The position numbers and the translations under genes are program-made. Positions 5,766-6,954 of a stretch of 6,954 nucleotides of DNA are shown piece by piece. Each line of letters opens with the position of its first letter. The first letter of the stretch is position 1. The stretch spans positions 1 through 6,954 of the forward strand of contig JAJYAH010000369.1 of NCBI GenBank assembly GCA_021779635.1, read 5' to 3'. Below the pieces are notes generated by a model. The model worked only from the letters and a program-made list of their open reading frames with translations, had not been told where the DNA came from and did no database searches. This DNA comes from Pseudomonadota bacterium. Its GTDB lineage: Bacteria > Pseudomonadota > Alphaproteobacteria > Rhizobiales > Xanthobacteraceae.

Positions 5766-6479
5766 TCACGCCCCGAGGTATGCTTCCTTGAACGCAGTGT
5801 CGTGAGTGAGATCTTTCGTTGAGCCTTGCGAAATCACACTCCCCGTCGCCATCAGATAATAGCGATCGGCGACTTCCAACGTCTCCCATAGGTTCTGCTC
5901 GACTAGCAAAACTGTAATACCAAGGTTGCGAACCCGCTCAACCGTCTCGAACATGAGGGTCACAATTGCGGGAGCCAGGCCCAAAGACGGCTCGTCCAAC
6001 AGCAACAATTGAGGCTCAGCCATCAGTCCGCGTGCGATTGCCAGCATCTGCTGCTGCCCCCCGCTCAACAACCCAGCCGCTGTTTCTTGTCGTTCTGCCA
6101 AAACCGGGAACAGGTCGAACACCGCTGCAATGTTCTTCTGCATACGCGCACGCACTCGTCGCGGATAGGCGCCCAGTTCCAGATTCTCGCGAACACTCAT
6201 ATGCCTGAAAACGCAGCGCCCTTCCGGCACGTGCACAATGCCACGCTCCGGCAATTGATGAGCAGGCACGCTAGTGATGTCCTCGCCACAAAACAGAATT
6301 CGACCTTTCGATGGGCGAATAAGGCCTGAGATGGCTCGCAGTGTCGTGGTCTTGCCAACGCCGTTGCCCCCCAATAGAGCCACGACCTCGCCCTTTTCGA
6401 CATCAAGCGACAGGCCATTCAGCACCTTCAGGTCGCCGTAAGACGCATCAATTCCCTCAACTTTAAGAAGGTCACCCAA
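5766..6479 (-). CDS. livF: LivF-type ATPase of a branched-chain amino acid/aromatic acid family ABC importer
   Basis: One of the two cytoplasmic ATPases of a HAAT-type importer. From a TTG start at 6477-6479 the protein is 237 residues, the usual LivF size. It begins LGDLLKVEGIDASYGD, with AAGGGAG (6489-6495) 9 bases upstream and an 8-base overlap with livG (TTGGGTGA). The frame is open up to an ATG at 6536, but that start would add 19 residues without family similarity and overlap livG by 65 bases. Motifs, numbered from the TTG: Walker A GGNGVGKT (37-44), LivF-typical PEGRCVF, signature LSGGQQQ (138-144), Walker B LLLLDEP with D162/E163, and LVEQN where Q occupies the usual H-loop position, as is normal for LivF. 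Liv-like systems in aromatic catabolic clusters often carry benzoate-type acids rather than amino acids. Permeases and binding protein must lie beyond the right edge. Confidence 0.93.
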   Translation of the reverse strand: MGDLLKVEGIDASYGDLKVLNGLSLDVEKGEVVALLGGNGVGKTTTLRAISGLIRPSKGRILFCGEDITSVPAHQLPERGIVHVPEGRCVFRHMSVRENLELGAYPRRVRARMQKNIAAVFDLFPVLAERQETAAGLLSGGQQQMLAIARGLMAEPQLLLLDEPSLGLAPAIVTLMFETVERVRNLGITVLLVEQNLWETLEVADRYYLMATGSVISQGSTKDLTHDTAFKEAYLGA

Positions 6480-6954
6480 GGCGTCGCGCTCCCTTCCTGC
6501 CGAAGTATGCTTCAGCGACCGTCTGGTCCTGCGCAATCACCGAAGGAACGCCTTCCGCGAGCTTTGTCCCATGATGCAGCACAATGACCGTCTCACACGT
6601 CTCCATGAGGACTTTCATGATGTGCTCAATCCAAAGCACCGAAATGCCCTTCTCATCACGAACGCGCCGAATGATCTCGATGGCGGGCGCGAGATCTATG
6701 GGATTAAGCCCAGCTAGCAGCTCGTCCAGCAATAGTATCCGAGGATTCGTCGCAAGGACGCGGGCAAGCTCGACGAACTTACGTTCCATCAAATTCAATC
6801 CCGACACTAATCGATTTGCGACCTGTGCCAAACCAACGAACTCAAGGATCCTGAGTGCCTCGATGGCTGCGTCGCGTCTTCCCAATCGACGGTGACGTTC
6901 GCCGTAATGAAGTCCAACGAGCACGTTCTCCAACGCGGTGAGATTGAGAAAAGA
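6472..6954 (-). CDS. livG: LivG-type ATPase of the same ABC importer, 5' end beyond the window
   Basis: The frame is open to the right edge: 160 codons of what should be about 250, so the Walker A half is missing. The visible part starts SFLNLTALENVLVGLH, a LivG-typical stretch after the Q-loop (LTVLENV). A TTG at 6931-6933 could be mistaken for a start, but the homology upstream of it shows a truncated gene. Fragment positions: signature-like LNLMERK (53-59) followed by FVELARVLA, Walker B ILLLDE (73-78) then LLAGLNP, and H111 in WIEHIMKVL as the switch histidine. The signature departs from LSGGQ, but the LTLxxRK form is a known LivG variant, so this is not evidence of decay. It overlaps livF by 8 bases and both ATPases presumably form a heterodimer under LivH/LivM permeases encoded upstream. 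Confidence 0.93.
   Translation of the reverse strand, partial: SFLNLTALENVLVGLHYGERHRRLGRRDAAIEALRILEFVGLAQVANRLVSGLNLMERKFVELARVLATNPRILLLDELLAGLNPIDLAPAIEIIRRVRDEKGISVLWIEHIMKVLMETCETVIVLHHGTKLAEGVPSVIAQDQTVAEAYFGRKGARRLG
6489..6495 (-). promoter_or_regulatory. Ribosome binding site supporting the livF TTG start
   Basis: AAGGGAG lies inside the end of livG, 9 bases before the TTG at 6477-6479. No ATG or GTG in the livF frame lies near the expected N-terminus, so this site decides the start. Confidence 0.55.

Noticed and set aside
6773..6800. Degenerate ABC signature in LivG as a sign of inactivation
   Set aside because: The LNLMERK form fits the LTLxxRK variant seen in many LivG proteins, and Walker B and the switch histidine are intact.
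6931..6933. TTG as the true start of livG
   Set aside because: In-frame sequence upstream (SFLNLTA) continues the LivG family pattern to the window edge, and the Walker A half must precede it.

Overview
The window is a compact, fully coding piece of a bacterial aromatic (or heteroaromatic) acid catabolism locus, probably from a proteobacterium. This rests on a Liv-type ABC importer, a PcaR/PobR-type IclR regulator, moderately high GC and tight operons. The species cannot be read from the sequence. No RNA genes, insertion sequences or CRISPR arrays were seen, and no gap between genes exceeds 230 bases.

Layout. Left operon, minus strand, read from 2923 towards 1: a UbiD-family prenylated-FMN decarboxylase with a full set of expected active-site residues, a 100-residue protein of unknown function starting 12 bases after it, a strong GC hairpin, and a phenylacetate-CoA-ligase-like enzyme. 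The ligase frame carries an in-frame TGA after codon 123 and runs off the left edge. Central operon, plus strand, 3152-4977: UbiX flavin prenyltransferase, a YhbP-like FMN split-barrel protein overlapping it by 4 bases, and an IclR regulator starting on the base after the preceding stop codon. Right operon, minus strand, entering from the right edge: LivG ATPase (5' end missing), LivF ATPase (probable TTG start overlapping livG by 8 bases) and a short-chain dehydrogenase. It converges on the IclR gene with 13 bases between stop codons.

Control. The 228 bases between ubiD and ubiX hold two back-to-back sigma-70-like promoters whose -35 boxes lie 7 bases apart. They are accompanied by a 10-bp direct repeat (one mismatch, 16-base period) and a 15-bp palindrome resembling the recalled PcaR operator. 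The IclR protein encoded 1.1 kb away is the natural candidate to bind there.

How the genes may fit together (inference). The Liv-type transporter imports an aromatic acid or related carboxylate. UbiX makes prenyl-FMN for the UbiD enzyme, which removes (or adds) a carboxyl group. The ligase would make a CoA thioester, the SDR would oxidise or reduce a hydroxyl/keto intermediate, and IclR would respond to the substrate. The substrate is not identifiable; phthalate/isophthalate-type, hydroxybenzoate-type and furan or pyrrole carboxylates are all compatible. The items most worth a second look are the interrupted ligase, the unknown small protein beside UbiD, the YhbP-like protein coupled to UbiX, and the divergent control region.
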